64,000 bases of DNA, from the NCBI GenBank assembly GCA_963823895.1, contig CAWGNG010000045.1, positions 22,130 through 86,129 on the forward strand, written 5' to 3'. Position 1 is the first letter of the stretch; every line of letters starts with the position of its first letter. The translations under genes and the position numbers were made by a program. Below are positions 40,569 to 50,585 of the stretch, piece after piece. The DNA is from G963675935 sp963823895 (GTDB lineage Bacteria; Planctomycetota; Planctomycetia; Pirellulales; Thermoguttaceae). The notes under the pieces were generated by a model. It had not been told where the DNA came from. It saw only the letters and a list, made by a program, of their open reading frames with translations, and did not search any database.

Positions 40569-41639
40569 ATGCTCGATTCGATACGCAAGAAAGTCGAAGC
40601 CGGCGAACGCCTCTCGGCGGCCGACGGCGTATTCCTCTTCTCGCCGCAGGCCAATTTGCACGAGGTCGGCGAACTGGCCGACCTGGTGCGACGCCGCAAG
40701 AACGGCGACGTGGCGTACTACAATCTCAATCTGCACATCAACCCGACGAACGTCTGCATCTATCGCTGTCCGCTCTGCGCCTACAGCCGCGACGAAGGCG
40801 ACCCCGGGGCCTACGCGATGGGCGAGGACGAGATTCTCGATCGCGCCAAAGAAGCGGACGCGGCGGGCTGCACCGAGCTGCACCTCGTCGGCGGCACCCA
40901 CCCGCACAAATCGTTCGATTGGCACCTCGGCGTCATCCGCAGTCTGCACACCGCCTTTCCGCGGTTGCACCTCAAAGCGTGGACCGCCGTCGAGATCGAC
41001 CGTTTTGCGCAGACCACCGGCCGCCCCGCGCGAGCGATTCTCGAAGACCTGATCGCGGCGGGGCTCGGCAGTCTGCCCGGCGGCGGGGCCGAGGTTTTCG
41101 ATGCCCGCGTTCGCGCGCAAATCTGTCCTCGCAAGACCGACGCCCCGACCTGGCTCGACATCCACCGAACGGCCCACCAGTTAGGGCTCCGCACTAATGC
41201 CTCGATGCTCTACGGCCATGTCGAAGGCGTTGAGCATCGCGTCGATCACTTGCTGCGGTTGCGCGATTTGCAGGACGCCACCGGCGGCTTTCAGGCGTTC
41301 GTGCCGTTGGCGTTTCACCCGCAGAATACCGCCCTGTCGCATCTGCGGCGGGTCTCGGCCCTCGATGACTTGCGGGTGACAGCCGTCAGCCGCCTGCTGC
41401 TCGACAACTTCGAGCACGTCAAAGCGTATTGGATTTCCTTGGGAGTGGGCACGGCCCAGACGGCGCTGGCCTACGGCGCCGACGACCTCGACGGCACCGT
41501 CCGCCGCGAACGCATCCATCACGAAGCCGGCGCCACGTCCCCCGAAGAACTAAGCGTCGCGGAATTGCAGTCTCTGATCGTTGAAGCCGGCCGCGAGCCG
41601 GTCGAACGCGATTCGCTCTATCGGCGGATAAGAAGATAG
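40569..41639 (+). CDS. mqnE: Aminodeoxyfutalosine synthase
   Basis: 356 residues. Radical SAM enzyme that joins 3-[(1-carboxyvinyl)oxy]benzoate to the adenosyl radical in the futalosine route to menaquinone. The cluster motif is INPTNVCIYRCPLCAYSRDE (C-x3-C-x2-C); also LHLVGGTHP, KAWTAVEIDRFA, GLGSLPGGGAEVF and NASMLYGHVE, all typical of MqnE. Start at 40569 (MLDSIRKKVEAGERLS). The same frame is open far upstream through ubiA, but that part is an antiphase shadow. With ubiA, ubiX, menG and the UbiD-like gene it shows that menaquinone is made via futalosine. Confidence 0.92.
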   Translation: MLDSIRKKVEAGERLSAADGVFLFSPQANLHEVGELADLVRRRKNGDVAYYNLNLHINPTNVCIYRCPLCAYSRDEGDPGAYAMGEDEILDRAKEADAAGCTELHLVGGTHPHKSFDWHLGVIRSLHTAFPRLHLKAWTAVEIDRFAQTTGRPARAILEDLIAAGLGSLPGGGAEVFDARVRAQICPRKTDAPTWLDIHRTAHQLGLRTNASMLYGHVEGVEHRVDHLLRLRDLQDATGGFQAFVPLAFHPQNTALSHLRRVSALDDLRVTAVSRLLLDNFEHVKAYWISLGVGTAQTALAYGADDLDGTVRRERIHHEAGATSPEELSVAELQSLIVEAGREPVERDSLYRRIRR

Positions 41640-41646
41640 TTTAGCC

Positions 41647-41669
41647 CCGGCGTCGACGCCGGGATTTTG
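41647..41669 (+). terminator. Hairpin after mqnE
   Basis: CCCGGCGTCGACGCCGGG, a fully self-complementary 18-mer, then ATTTT; 8 bases after the mqnE stop and 12 before manC. Terminator or short palindrome. Confidence 0.55.
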
Positions 41670-41680
41670 GAGCATTTGCC

Positions 41681-42775
41681 ATGCGATATGCCGTCATCAT
41701 CGCCGGCGGGTCGGGCACGCGGCTCTGGCCCATGAGCCGAGCGGCAACGCCGAAACAACTGATTCCGCTGATCGGCGGGCAGAGTTTATTGGAGATCGCC
41801 GTCGGCCGACTCGAACGGTTGCTGCCGCCGGAACGGTGCTTTGTTTGTGCCGGCCAAGCCCACGCCGAGGCGATCGCCCGGGCCCTGCCGCGGCTTGGCC
41901 CCCAGCAGTTTTTCGGCGAGCCGTGCGGGCGCGACACCCTCAATGCCATCGGATTCAGCGCGGCGGTGATCGCGCGGCATGACCCCGAGGCGCTGATCGG
42001 CGTCTTCACGGCCGACCACGTCATCGAGCCGGCCGATCGATTCCGCGCGATTGTGGACGACGGATACGCCGTCGTCGAGCGGCATCCGCAAACGCTGCTC
42101 ACCTTCGGCATCGCTCCGACCGGTCCCGCCACCGACTACGGCTATCTGGAGCTTGGCGAAGCGTTCGACGGCTCGGCCCGGCGCTTGCGGCAGTTCCGCG
42201 AGAAGCCTGATCTCGACACCGCCCGGCAGTACGTCGCTGCCGGGCCGGAGCGATTCTTGTGGAACAGCGGAATGTTCGTGTGGCGGGCCGACACGTTGCT
42301 TGATTGCATTCGCCGCTACGCGCCCGACAATCACGCCGGCTTGGTGCGAATCGCCGACGCCTGGGACGGTCCCCGTCGCCAGGCGGTTCTCGCAGAGGTC
42401 TACCCTACGCTTAAGAGGATCAGCGTCGATTATGCCGTGATGGAACCGGCGTCGCGCGATGCGACGGTCACTGTCGCGGCCATTCCGATGCCGCTCCGCT
42501 GGCTCGACGTAGGCTCGTGGCCGGCGTTCGCCGAAACATGTCCGCACGATCAGCAAGGCAACGCATTAGGGACCGGGCGTACGTTGTTGCTCGACACGCG
42601 CGGCACCTTGGCCGTATCGAGCGATCCCAATCATCTGATCGCGACGATCGGCTGCGAGAACCTGTTGATCGTCCACACGCCTGATGCCACGCTGATATGC
42701 CGTGCCGATCGCGCCGATGAGATCAAGGAACTGCACGGCCAGGTATCGGCACGCTACGGACCGGACGCCGTATAG
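41681..42775 (+). CDS. manC: Mannose-1-phosphate guanylyltransferase
   Basis: 364 residues. Makes GDP-mannose for exopolysaccharide or glycan assembly. Nucleotidyltransferase signatures: IIAGGSGTRLWPMSRAATPK, GEPCGRDT, ADHVIEP, FREKPD, FLWNSGMFVWRAD and DYAVMEPASRD. The C-terminal part covers a left-handed helix-like extension; no phosphomannose isomerase domain is fused. Located near a Wza-like lipoprotein gene. Confidence 0.92.
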   Translation: MRYAVIIAGGSGTRLWPMSRAATPKQLIPLIGGQSLLEIAVGRLERLLPPERCFVCAGQAHAEAIARALPRLGPQQFFGEPCGRDTLNAIGFSAAVIARHDPEALIGVFTADHVIEPADRFRAIVDDGYAVVERHPQTLLTFGIAPTGPATDYGYLELGEAFDGSARRLRQFREKPDLDTARQYVAAGPERFLWNSGMFVWRADTLLDCIRRYAPDNHAGLVRIADAWDGPRRQAVLAEVYPTLKRISVDYAVMEPASRDATVTVAAIPMPLRWLDVGSWPAFAETCPHDQQGNALGTGRTLLLDTRGTLAVSSDPNHLIATIGCENLLIVHTPDATLICRADRADEIKELHGQVSARYGPDAV

Positions 42776-42803
42776 CGCGACGCAGGGGGAATTGAACGTC
42801 TAC

Positions 42804-42958
42804 GAGTCGCGTCAAAACAAGTTGACGAATTTTTCTGTAGGGAACGCCCTCCGCGGCGTTCCGGGAACCGCGAAGAAGGGCGTTTTCCTCGCCGGCACGG
42901 AACGCCGCGGAGGGCGTTCCCTACAGGACCATTTTGCGGCAAATCAGTCAGGTTATTC
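42804..42958 (-). repeat. MITE-like element, family B, copy 1 (155 bp)
   Basis: Core hairpin arms TGTAGGGAACGCCCTCCGCG and inverse; outer flanks GAGTCGCGTCAAAACAAGTT on the left and ending AATCAGTCAGGTTATTC on the right, matching copy 2 (46005-46160) in opposite orientation. Sits between the convergent manC and a small membrane gene. Confidence 0.85.
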
Positions 42959-43024
42959 TTACGCGGCGCCTTGGCGGAGGATCTGGCCGCTTGCCGCAAC
43001 GCGCGGTTCGGCCCCGCGATGTTC

Positions 43025-43285
43025 TCACTTGCAGTGGGAGCGGAACCAATTGGCGATGGCTGCGACTGCGAGCCCAAACACCATCGCGCCTGCGCCGATG
43101 AAGACGCCCCAAATCGCGCCGACTGCCGCCGCGTACCTCACAAGACTGCCCGTCTTCGGGCCAAAAAGATTGGAGACGAGCTCCGGAGATAACGCGGCAA
43201 TGCCTGCGCCAAACAGACCGCCAACAACAGCAGATAACAAGGCCGCTGCCAGGATCAACAAGAAATTCTTGATCGGTGGGCTCAT
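43025..43285 (-). CDS. Small hypothetical membrane protein
   Basis: 86 residues with two TM helices: FLLILAAALLSAVVGGLFGAG and IWGVFIGAGAMVFGLAVAAI, joined by a short polar loop. The ATG at 43285 has AAAGGA upstream; an ATG five codons earlier is less likely. No family recognised; resembles small planctomycete membrane proteins of unknown function. Confidence 0.65.
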   Translation of the reverse strand: MSPPIKNFLLILAAALLSAVVGGLFGAGIAALSPELVSNLFGPKTGSLVRYAAAVGAIWGVFIGAGAMVFGLAVAAIANWFRSHCK

Positions 43286-43530
43286 TTTAGTCCTTTCCAC
43301 AGTGAATCCTCACTCTCCACGACTATTCTGACAACATAAACAAATGGCCCAGATTGGGAAAGACCTGACGGCGAGTTGCTGGCTTCTCGCGGCCACCCTC
43401 TGAAGCGATACTGGCTCATTCTGGGAAAAAGGCAAGTCTTTGGCTGACCTTGCCGATTATTCCGACGATGCCGATTTGGCAAAACCGGCAAGGGACTGCG
43501 CATTTTTCCTGGATCGCCTGTTTTTCGGCC

Positions 43531-44592
43531 ATGCTAAGACGCGTTTCAACAGTGTTGGCGATCGGCGTGTTGGTGCTGGCAACGGGTTGCCATGCGATCG
43601 ACTTCTACACGCCTTCGCTGCAGAGCCCGACGCCAGCGAGACTGGAGCAGCCACGCGAACTCTCCATGGTATCGCTGCCGGCGTATCGCATCGAGCCGCC
43701 CGACGTGGTCCGCATCGAGGCGGTGAAACTGGTTCCCAAGGCTTCCTACCGCATCAGTTCGCGCGATGTATTGCTGATTCGTGTCTTGGGGACATTGCCG
43801 AAACAGCCAATCGCCAGCCAATATCCCGTCGAGGCCAACGGTACTGTCATTCTCGGGGGGCCGTATGGGACGATACGGGTAGAGGGGTTCACCGTCGAGG
43901 AGGCCGAGGCAGAACTGACGCGGATGTTAAAGATGATCTTAGCCCATCCCACCGTCTCGATCCAGTTGGCGCGATCCGCCGCCGCCGACCAAATCAGCGG
44001 CGTCTACCCGGTGCAACCGGATGGGACGGTGAACCTCCGCACCTGCGGCATGGTATACCTGACAGGCAAGACCGTAACCGAAGCGAGGGAAGCGGTACAG
44101 GAACGGCTCAGTCAGTACTTTGATTCACCCATCGTCGGAGTCGAGGTGGTGCAATTCAACAGCCACAGTTACTTCGTCATCGCCGAATCCTCGACGGGAA
44201 ACGGCGGAATGCACCGGTTTCCGATTACAGGGAACGAGACGGTTTTGGATGCGATCGCCCAATTGGAGAGAGTCACTAACATTACCGGCAAGATGGTATG
44301 GGTGGCGCGTCCGTCGCCGGGGAATTGCGGCCAAGACCAGATATTGCCGGTCAATTGGAAGGAAATCACACACGGCGGCAGAATCGATACCAATTACCAA
44401 CTCATGCCGGGCGATCGCGTTTATATCGCCGAGGAGAGGGCAGACGGCGTCAACGCATTCATTTCGAAGTTCGCCAGTCCTTTCGATCGGTTGCTCGGGT
44501 TGAGTTACTACAGCACCAGCGGGATGCTCGACGCGGAGGCTCTCGGACGCGAGTACAACAAAAACGGCCCCCGTGGCGGTGGTAGTCTGTAA
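43531..44592 (+). CDS. Wza-like polysaccharide export lipoprotein (Poly_export/SLBB)
   Basis: 353 residues. Signal peptide with lipobox VLATGC (C around residue 20). Two copies of the YRISSRDVLLIRVLG / YPVEANGTVILGG polysaccharide-export pattern, an SLBB-like segment (ETVLDAIAQLERVTN) and YQLMPGDRVYIAEE at the end. Forms the periplasmic/outer-membrane passage for exopolysaccharide. Neighbours in this part (manC, a large TPR protein, VanZ) fit an exopolysaccharide theme. An N-terminal 27-residue extension with no signal sequence was rejected. Confidence 0.87.
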   Translation: MLRRVSTVLAIGVLVLATGCHAIDFYTPSLQSPTPARLEQPRELSMVSLPAYRIEPPDVVRIEAVKLVPKASYRISSRDVLLIRVLGTLPKQPIASQYPVEANGTVILGGPYGTIRVEGFTVEEAEAELTRMLKMILAHPTVSIQLARSAAADQISGVYPVQPDGTVNLRTCGMVYLTGKTVTEAREAVQERLSQYFDSPIVGVEVVQFNSHSYFVIAESSTGNGGMHRFPITGNETVLDAIAQLERVTNITGKMVWVARPSPGNCGQDQILPVNWKEITHGGRIDTNYQLMPGDRVYIAEERADGVNAFISKFASPFDRLLGLSYYSTSGMLDAEALGREYNKNGPRGGGSL

Positions 44593-44714
44593 TAGACTCG
44601 CCGTCACCTCGCGGTCGTCTGTCGGAAGGAAGAGAGTGAAGCGCCCCAGAACGCAGATCACACGTCGAGCGTCCCCTGGAATCCACACAAGCATTCTGCC
44701 GTAGACCGACGCCC

Positions 44715-46010
44715 ATGACCCCTGCCTTTGAGAATGTTCGCCGGTTGGAGCAGTGGAGCCGAAGGGAGTGCGGCGATGATTTGGCGTCAATGGCCTCACC
44801 TGCCGTCGACAAGGTGGGGATTCTCGGCGCCGGCATGATGGGCGTGTCGATTGCGGTGGCCCACGTCGAACAGCAGGTGCCGGTCGTTGTACACGACGTC
44901 GACGAAACGGTCCTGGCCGGCGCCGCAGCGTCAATCGCCGCCGATCTGCCCGTGCAAATTCGCTCACAACCTGCGCTCGTATCCAAGTTGGTCCGCGTAA
45001 CCTCCGATGCCGCCGAGGCGGCTAGTTGCGGCCTTGTCTTGGAGACAATCGTTGAGGCGCTGCCGGCAAAACTGCGGCTGTATTCGCAGTTGCAAGAACA
45101 CGCGGCACCCCGGGCGATCGTGGCCTCGAATACCTCGACGATTCCCATCCAGCGACTGGCCGAGAGCGTGCCGGACGCGTCGCGTTTCTGCGGAATGCAT
45201 TTTCTTCACCCCGTGCGTCACCGACGGTTGGTGGAGATCGTCCGCGGCCCGCGCACCAGCGACGAGACGATCGCCGCCGCAACCGGCCACGTCAGAAGGA
45301 TCGGCAGAATGCCGATCGTGGTCCGCGACGGGCCGGGGTTTCTCGTCAACCGCCTGCTGTTTCCCTATCTCGGCGAGGCATTGGAATTGCTGCGCGAAGG
45401 CGTGTCGGCCGACGCGATCGAGCGGGGGGCAATCGAATTTGGCATGGCCATCGGGCCCTTGCGGCTGATGGACGAGATCGGGCTGGACACCACGTTGCAG
45501 GCCGGCTGGGTGCTGGCCGCGGCGTTCCCCGAGCGCATCGTCTCCTCCCCCTTGCTCGTGTCGCTGCTGAAGGCCGGCCGTCTCGGGCAAAAGTCCGGGG
45601 CGGGATTCTATGCGTATCGCCAGCCGGCACACCCCGCCGGCAGCAACGATCTCGACGAGAAGGCCCGTGAGATCGTCGCTCGCTGGGTCGATGCGCCGGC
45701 CAAGCCGTCGAGTCAGCCGATTGCTTGCCGGCTTGTCCTGCCGATGCTGCTGGAGGCCACCCGTATTCTGGAAGAGGGCGCAGTCAGCGACGCCCGCGAC
45801 ATCGATCTAGCCGCGCTGTTCGGCCTTGGTTTTCCGGCGGAGAAAGGGGGGCTGCTCTGGTGGGCGGACGCCTTGGGCCCGCGCCGCATCCTCGATATGC
45901 TCTCCGCTCTGCACACGAGCGAAGAACGGAATCGCCCCACCCCGTTGCTGGAAAAATTGGCGAAGAGCGGCGGGAGATTTTATCCGAGCGTAGCCGCCAC
46001 CTCAGAATAA
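44715..46010 (+). CDS. 3-hydroxyacyl-CoA dehydrogenase (FadB-type, stand-alone)
   Basis: 431 residues. Oxidises 3-hydroxyacyl-CoA with NAD in beta-oxidation. Rossmann motif GILGAGMMGVSIAVA near residue 35, ASNTSTIPIQRLAE, the catalytic His in GMHFLHPVRHRRLVEI, and a duplicated C-terminal 3HCDH domain (LLEATRILEEGAVSDARDID, GLGFPAEKGGLLWWAD). The enoyl-CoA hydratase half of FadB is absent and not seen nearby. The stop codon is inside the left tip of a family B element. Start at 44715; an internal ATG at 44790 would also give a full domain. Confidence 0.88.
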   Translation: MTPAFENVRRLEQWSRRECGDDLASMASPAVDKVGILGAGMMGVSIAVAHVEQQVPVVVHDVDETVLAGAAASIAADLPVQIRSQPALVSKLVRVTSDAAEAASCGLVLETIVEALPAKLRLYSQLQEHAAPRAIVASNTSTIPIQRLAESVPDASRFCGMHFLHPVRHRRLVEIVRGPRTSDETIAAATGHVRRIGRMPIVVRDGPGFLVNRLLFPYLGEALELLREGVSADAIERGAIEFGMAIGPLRLMDEIGLDTTLQAGWVLAAAFPERIVSSPLLVSLLKAGRLGQKSGAGFYAYRQPAHPAGSNDLDEKAREIVARWVDAPAKPSSQPIACRLVLPMLLEATRILEEGAVSDARDIDLAALFGLGFPAEKGGLLWWADALGPRRILDMLSALHTSEERNRPTPLLEKLAKSGGRFYPSVAATSE

Positions 46011-46160
46011 CCTGGCTGATTAAGCCGCAAAATAGTTCTGTAGGGAACGTCCTCTGCGGCGTTCCGCGAGCCGCGAAGAACGCTGCTTTCCTCGCCGGCA
46101 CGGAACGCCGCGGAGGACGTTCCCTACACGAGAAGCCGTCAACCTACTTTGCCGCGACTC
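46005..46160 (+). repeat. MITE-like element, family B, copy 2 (156 bp)
   Basis: Same element as 42804-42958 in the other orientation; core arms TGTAGGGAACGTCCTCTGCG and inverse, outer end GAATAACCTGGCTGATT. It holds the stop codon of the dehydrogenase gene and ends two bases from the stop codon of the convergent TPR gene. Confidence 0.85.
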
Positions 46161-46161
46161 C

Positions 46162-49100
46162 TTACCGCAAGGATCGCCGCAGCTTTTCAAAGGCGGGGAC
46201 TTCCGGCGGTTGCAGCAACTCCTTCGTGAGCCCCTTTTTCAGTGCCTCATCGAAGCACGCTTTCGCCTTGGCGTTGTCTCCGGCCAATTCGTAAGCCTGA
46301 GCCTGGTGGAAGAGTCGCTCGGGCGCCCTACTGTCGGCGATGGCGTCTTTCATGTCTTCGATGGCCTTCTCGGGATTCTTCATGGCAATGTAGACAGTGG
46401 CGCGCGAATCGAGCATCGACCCCTGGCGACCGGCGAGTTCCATGGCGCGATTGACCAGCCTTAAGCATTCATCGAGTTTTAGCCCTTGTAACGCCTGCAG
46501 CACGGCAAGATTGTTCAGGGCGGAGGCGTATTCGGGCGTCATTTCAGGAATCTCACGGTAAACGCCGATGGCTTCCGCATAAAGGCCCTGGTGGGTGCGC
46601 AAATCGCCCAGGGCCATCAGCAGACTGGGCACTCGCTCGAATCTCGCTTCCGCCGATTGCATGATCTTGTTCATCCGCTGCATCTGAGCCTGGGTGGCCT
46701 TGCGGTCTTGCAGGATCAACATACTCGCCTGGGCGAACTGCTCGACGCGGCAAGTTTGCACGCTTTCGTCAAGGATCCGCAACGCTTCGTCGATCTTGCC
46801 GTGTCGTCCCAAGAATACCGCCAGCACCAATTCCTGGCCCGGATTCTCCCTGACAAAGGTGCGAAACAGCGCTTCGGCCGAATCGATGCCCTGCGCAGCG
46901 ACTGCCGCTTGTTCCGGCTTCTTCATTCGCCCGGCCAGTTCGGCAAGCTTCTCGGCCACTATGCGGAGGCGCAGCCCACGGTCGCGCGTCTCTGCATCGA
47001 CGTTGTCGACGTAGTCCTTCAATGTCTCGAACGCTTGCGCCGGCTGCTTCATGGCGAAAAGCAGGTCGGCCCTGCGGCTGACCGTGCCGAACGAATTGGG
47101 GGCAAGTTTCTGCAAGCGATCGAGATACGTTCGTGCGCTGGACATCTCGTTGTGCTTCAACAACTCATCGATGTAGAACTCCAGGTAGCGCGGCTCTTTA
47201 TCGCTGGAGGCGACAAGGCTGCGCAGCAAGTCGCCGGCTTTGATCCAGTTGTCGGCCCTCGCGTACAGTCGGGCCAGAACGAAACGGTCGTCCGCCGTCG
47301 CCGCCGCCCCCAGACTCTCGAACATGTCGATCGCTTTTTCCCGCGCCTCTTGCCCCGGATCGGGATCATTCGCCAGCAGTCTGGCGAGCAGTTGGCGATC
47401 GGCAAACGAAGCCTGCGGGCTGGACAGGTTCTGCTCCACCAGTTTTTCGGCTTTCTGCAGGTCGGGATACCTGCCGCTGCCGCCGAGGAATTGGGCCATC
47501 ACCTGTCGGGCCCAAGCCACGTCCACCGCACCGGCCTGAATCTTGCCGTCGAGGATGCCTTGCAGCAGGATCTTGGCCGGCTCTGGTTTGCTGGCGTGGC
47601 GGTAGAACTCGATGACGCGGCGCACGACGGCGATATCTTGCGGCGATTTCTTCAGCATCTCTTCGTACCATCGTTGCGCGGCATCCATGTTGCCCGCTAT
47701 CTCGTAACACTCGGCCATCAACTCGGTAAGATTGTCGGCGGGGACGCTCATCTTGGCGTCTTCAATCGCCTTTTGGGCCTTGTACGGATCCTCCGCCAGA
47801 ACGTAGAACTGAACCAGCGCCTTCCACGCCAGTGCAAGCTTCGGTTCGAGGTTGACGGCCCGGCGGAGCGCCTTTTCGGCGTCGTCGAGCAGTTGCGTGG
47901 CGTCCGCGGACTGTCCTTGTTTGCTGGCTTCCCGGCCGAAAACGCCGAGCATCTGCCCGAGCCACACCTGATCCCTGCCGTTGTTCCCGTCGGCGGGGAC
48001 GGCTTTTCTCGTCGCTTCGATGGCGTGCTCGCTGTCCTTCAGATACATGAGGCATTCCGCAAGCGTCTGCATCAACCGGGGGGGAAGCGATCCCTGCTTG
48101 CTTTCCACGCGGCGAAGCAGCCGTTCCGCGTCGGCGTAACGTTGCGATCGGAAGAGGAGTTGGACCGTTTCCTGAACGACCGCCTGACTGTAGTTCCCCA
48201 ATTCGATGGCTTCCAGGAAGGCTTGCAGGGCCAAATCCGCCTGGCCCTGTTCCTTGTAAATGCTGGCCTCGAGGGTCGGGACTCGTGCCCAATCCTTCCG
48301 GGCGATGCGCGCCTTTCTCAGGTAGTCCAAAGCCTTCTCCAGCAGCGGTCCGGCGTCCTTGTTGTTTTTGGCTTGCAGGACCAACAAGACCGCCTGGCCG
48401 CAGAGCGAGTAGGCGTCTTCCTGGCCCACGGCGGCCTCGATCTCTGTCAGCCCCCGCTCCGCGGCGGCCATGTCTCCCGCGCCGGCCGCCTGCTCGAAGC
48501 GCCTCTTCCGAATTTCAACATTGTTCGGCTCCAGCTCGGCAATCTTCTGGCTCAGCGAGCCGGCGAGCTTTCTGTCGTCAACTAAACCGGCCATCTCGAG
48601 CAGGCTGGACCACAGCCGCAAGCGTTGCTCCTTAGGAAACTGTTCCGCGTTGTCGGCCAGTTCTTCCAATTGCTTTTCGACGTTTACCCCTCCGCGAAGC
48701 AGAGCGTATTGCCCGCGAAGCAGCCGCAAGTCGACGCAGTCCCCCATCGCTTTCTCCGCGTCCGAAAGGAGTCCTTCCACTTTCTCCCAATTCTTCTCTT
48801 TCTTCCCGCGTATGGCCCTGATGACGAGTTCCCTCCACACGGCAATCTGCTTCGGGTACTTGTCGCGTGCCTCCAACAGCAGCTTTTGGGCGTCGGCAGT
48901 CTTCCCCTGCACCTCGAACAGGTTGACCCGCAACACCGCGATGTTGGCCCGCAACGCCGCAACGTCGGGCGAGTCGGGCAGCGATTTCTCCGCCGCGTCG
49001 AGAAGCTGCTCCAGCGGCTTCCAATTTCGTGGGCCCTCCTTTTGTTGGGCAATGCTCCTAAAAAGCAACCCTGCCAGTTGCACCCTGCCCGTCGCATCGA

Positions 49101-50532
49101 GTTTGCCTTGCCGCTCGAGATCCACAAACTCCTTCAGCGAGCCGGCGATGTCCCCCTTCTGTCTCGCCAATTCAGCCAGGGCCTTCTCGGCGGGAACAAA
49201 GGAGGGGTCGGCCGCCAAGACCCGGCGCAGGGCCTGCTCCTGCTGCTCGCGGTCTCCCAGCGCGCGATAGCACACCGCCAAATAGAAATCGATCTGCTTG
49301 ACAAACCTCCCGTACCTCGGGTTCGCGATCATCGAGCCGCGCACATTGCTCAGACGGTCAAGGGCGTTCTTCCAGTGCTGTTGGGTAAACTCGATCCGCG
49401 CATCCACGTAGTCGATCAATGGCCTGATCAATGGCCTGGAAGCCGCCTCCTTCTGCAACATGTCCAGGATCCGCCGCGCTTCGTCCAGTTTGTTCGCGTC
49501 GACCAAGGTGTTGGCCATCAGCCACAAGAGATCTGGATTTTGGTCGGTGGCCTTCAGGCCTTGTTGCAGCACGGCCAGCGCCTTGTCGGAGTTCCCGGCG
49601 CTTTGCTCCACCTGGAACATAACGCTGTACATCCGGTCGTCTGACGGATGCATCTTGATGCCGTGAGCGAGGCAATCGCGGGCGTTGTCGTATTTCCGCT
49701 TCATCAGATTGCACTCCGCCACCAATACGAGCACGTCCGCGTCGTCCGCCGCCAGTTGCTTCGCCTTGCAAGCTTCTTCCAGCGCCTCGTCGATCTGACG
49801 CACCTGGGGGTCGGCCAGGTACGCGGCGCGCAGATAGTGGGCCTTCCAGGACTTCGGATTGGCCTTCACCAGCGTCGCCATCCACTGGTCGGCCTCCTTG
49901 GGGTTCGAGAGTCGGTCTCGCAGCAGTCTGGCCAGTTTCGCATAGGCGGTGGCTTGCGCAGGTTTGCTGGCGATCGCCTTCTTCAGCGTATCCCGCGCTT
50001 GCTCGAACATGCGTAGCGCTACCTGGCACTCGGCGAGTTGTTCGAGCAGGTCGGCATCTTTCGGCGAGTCGAGCAGCAAGAATCTCTCCAGGTGATCCTT
50101 AGCGTCTTGATACCGGTGCCGCAGCATCCCCATCTCCACCAGCCGCCGCCGAGCATCGACCCGCTCCGGATCGAGCCGCACCGTGTTTTCCAACATGTTA
50201 TACGCGATCAAGAACCTCTGAACGTCGATGGGGTCGCTCTTTTGCGCCCGGTCGGCCATCAAGATTCCGAGGTGCTCCTTCGCCTTGTAATCTTTGGGCA
50301 TCAGCCCCACGTACCAATTCAAGTAACTGATGGCATCCTTCATCGACTGGTTTGCCTGGGCGGCGTTCTTCTTGTCGGCTTTGGCGGCGCGCTGCTCCGC
50401 CCTTTCCGATTCGTCGCGGAAGAAAGAGGCATTCTTGTGAACCTGGTAACGGTTCAGCACGAGAACCCCGATGCCAAGAGCCACCGCAATCCCCAGCAAG
50501 ATGGCGGCCAACCGAACGTTGAACACTCTCAT
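46162..50532 (-). CDS. Giant membrane-anchored TPR protein
   Basis: 1456 residues: one N-terminal TM helix (LAAILLGIAVALGIGVLVL) and then tetratricopeptide-like repeats nearly to the end, e.g. DLLEQLAECQVALRMFEQAR, YASALNNLAVLQALQGLKLD, RLFHQAQAYELAGDNAKAKA. By eye there are 25 or more 34-residue units, so a long superhelical scaffold facing the periplasm is likely. Such proteins accompany PEP-CTERM/exosortase and exopolysaccharide loci (PrsT type), which would suit the VanZ gene just upstream and Wza nearby. The exact partner is unknown. Confidence 0.85.
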   Translation of the reverse strand: MRVFNVRLAAILLGIAVALGIGVLVLNRYQVHKNASFFRDESERAEQRAAKADKKNAAQANQSMKDAISYLNWYVGLMPKDYKAKEHLGILMADRAQKSDPIDVQRFLIAYNMLENTVRLDPERVDARRRLVEMGMLRHRYQDAKDHLERFLLLDSPKDADLLEQLAECQVALRMFEQARDTLKKAIASKPAQATAYAKLARLLRDRLSNPKEADQWMATLVKANPKSWKAHYLRAAYLADPQVRQIDEALEEACKAKQLAADDADVLVLVAECNLMKRKYDNARDCLAHGIKMHPSDDRMYSVMFQVEQSAGNSDKALAVLQQGLKATDQNPDLLWLMANTLVDANKLDEARRILDMLQKEAASRPLIRPLIDYVDARIEFTQQHWKNALDRLSNVRGSMIANPRYGRFVKQIDFYLAVCYRALGDREQQEQALRRVLAADPSFVPAEKALAELARQKGDIAGSLKEFVDLERQGKLDATGRVQLAGLLFRSIAQQKEGPRNWKPLEQLLDAAEKSLPDSPDVAALRANIAVLRVNLFEVQGKTADAQKLLLEARDKYPKQIAVWRELVIRAIRGKKEKNWEKVEGLLSDAEKAMGDCVDLRLLRGQYALLRGGVNVEKQLEELADNAEQFPKEQRLRLWSSLLEMAGLVDDRKLAGSLSQKIAELEPNNVEIRKRRFEQAAGAGDMAAAERGLTEIEAAVGQEDAYSLCGQAVLLVLQAKNNKDAGPLLEKALDYLRKARIARKDWARVPTLEASIYKEQGQADLALQAFLEAIELGNYSQAVVQETVQLLFRSQRYADAERLLRRVESKQGSLPPRLMQTLAECLMYLKDSEHAIEATRKAVPADGNNGRDQVWLGQMLGVFGREASKQGQSADATQLLDDAEKALRRAVNLEPKLALAWKALVQFYVLAEDPYKAQKAIEDAKMSVPADNLTELMAECYEIAGNMDAAQRWYEEMLKKSPQDIAVVRRVIEFYRHASKPEPAKILLQGILDGKIQAGAVDVAWARQVMAQFLGGSGRYPDLQKAEKLVEQNLSSPQASFADRQLLARLLANDPDPGQEAREKAIDMFESLGAAATADDRFVLARLYARADNWIKAGDLLRSLVASSDKEPRYLEFYIDELLKHNEMSSARTYLDRLQKLAPNSFGTVSRRADLLFAMKQPAQAFETLKDYVDNVDAETRDRGLRLRIVAEKLAELAGRMKKPEQAAVAAQGIDSAEALFRTFVRENPGQELVLAVFLGRHGKIDEALRILDESVQTCRVEQFAQASMLILQDRKATQAQMQRMNKIMQSAEARFERVPSLLMALGDLRTHQGLYAEAIGVYREIPEMTPEYASALNNLAVLQALQGLKLDECLRLVNRAMELAGRQGSMLDSRATVYIAMKNPEKAIEDMKDAIADSRAPERLFHQAQAYELAGDNAKAKACFDEALKKGLTKELLQPPEVPAFEKLRRSLR

Positions 50533-50585
50533 GGAAAACGTCTCACTACGAGGTTGAACTCAAAAAAACACCTCATCCACGGCGC

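Noticed and set aside
39612..41639. A 675-codon open frame joining ubiA sequence to mqnE
   Set aside because: The first ~320 codons are the wrong frame of ubiA, which has clear motifs in another frame; MqnE begins at 40569.
46591..48585. A 664-codon plus-strand frame opposite the TPR gene
   Set aside because: No motifs or ribosome site; composition is that of an antisense of Ala/Leu/Glu-rich helices.
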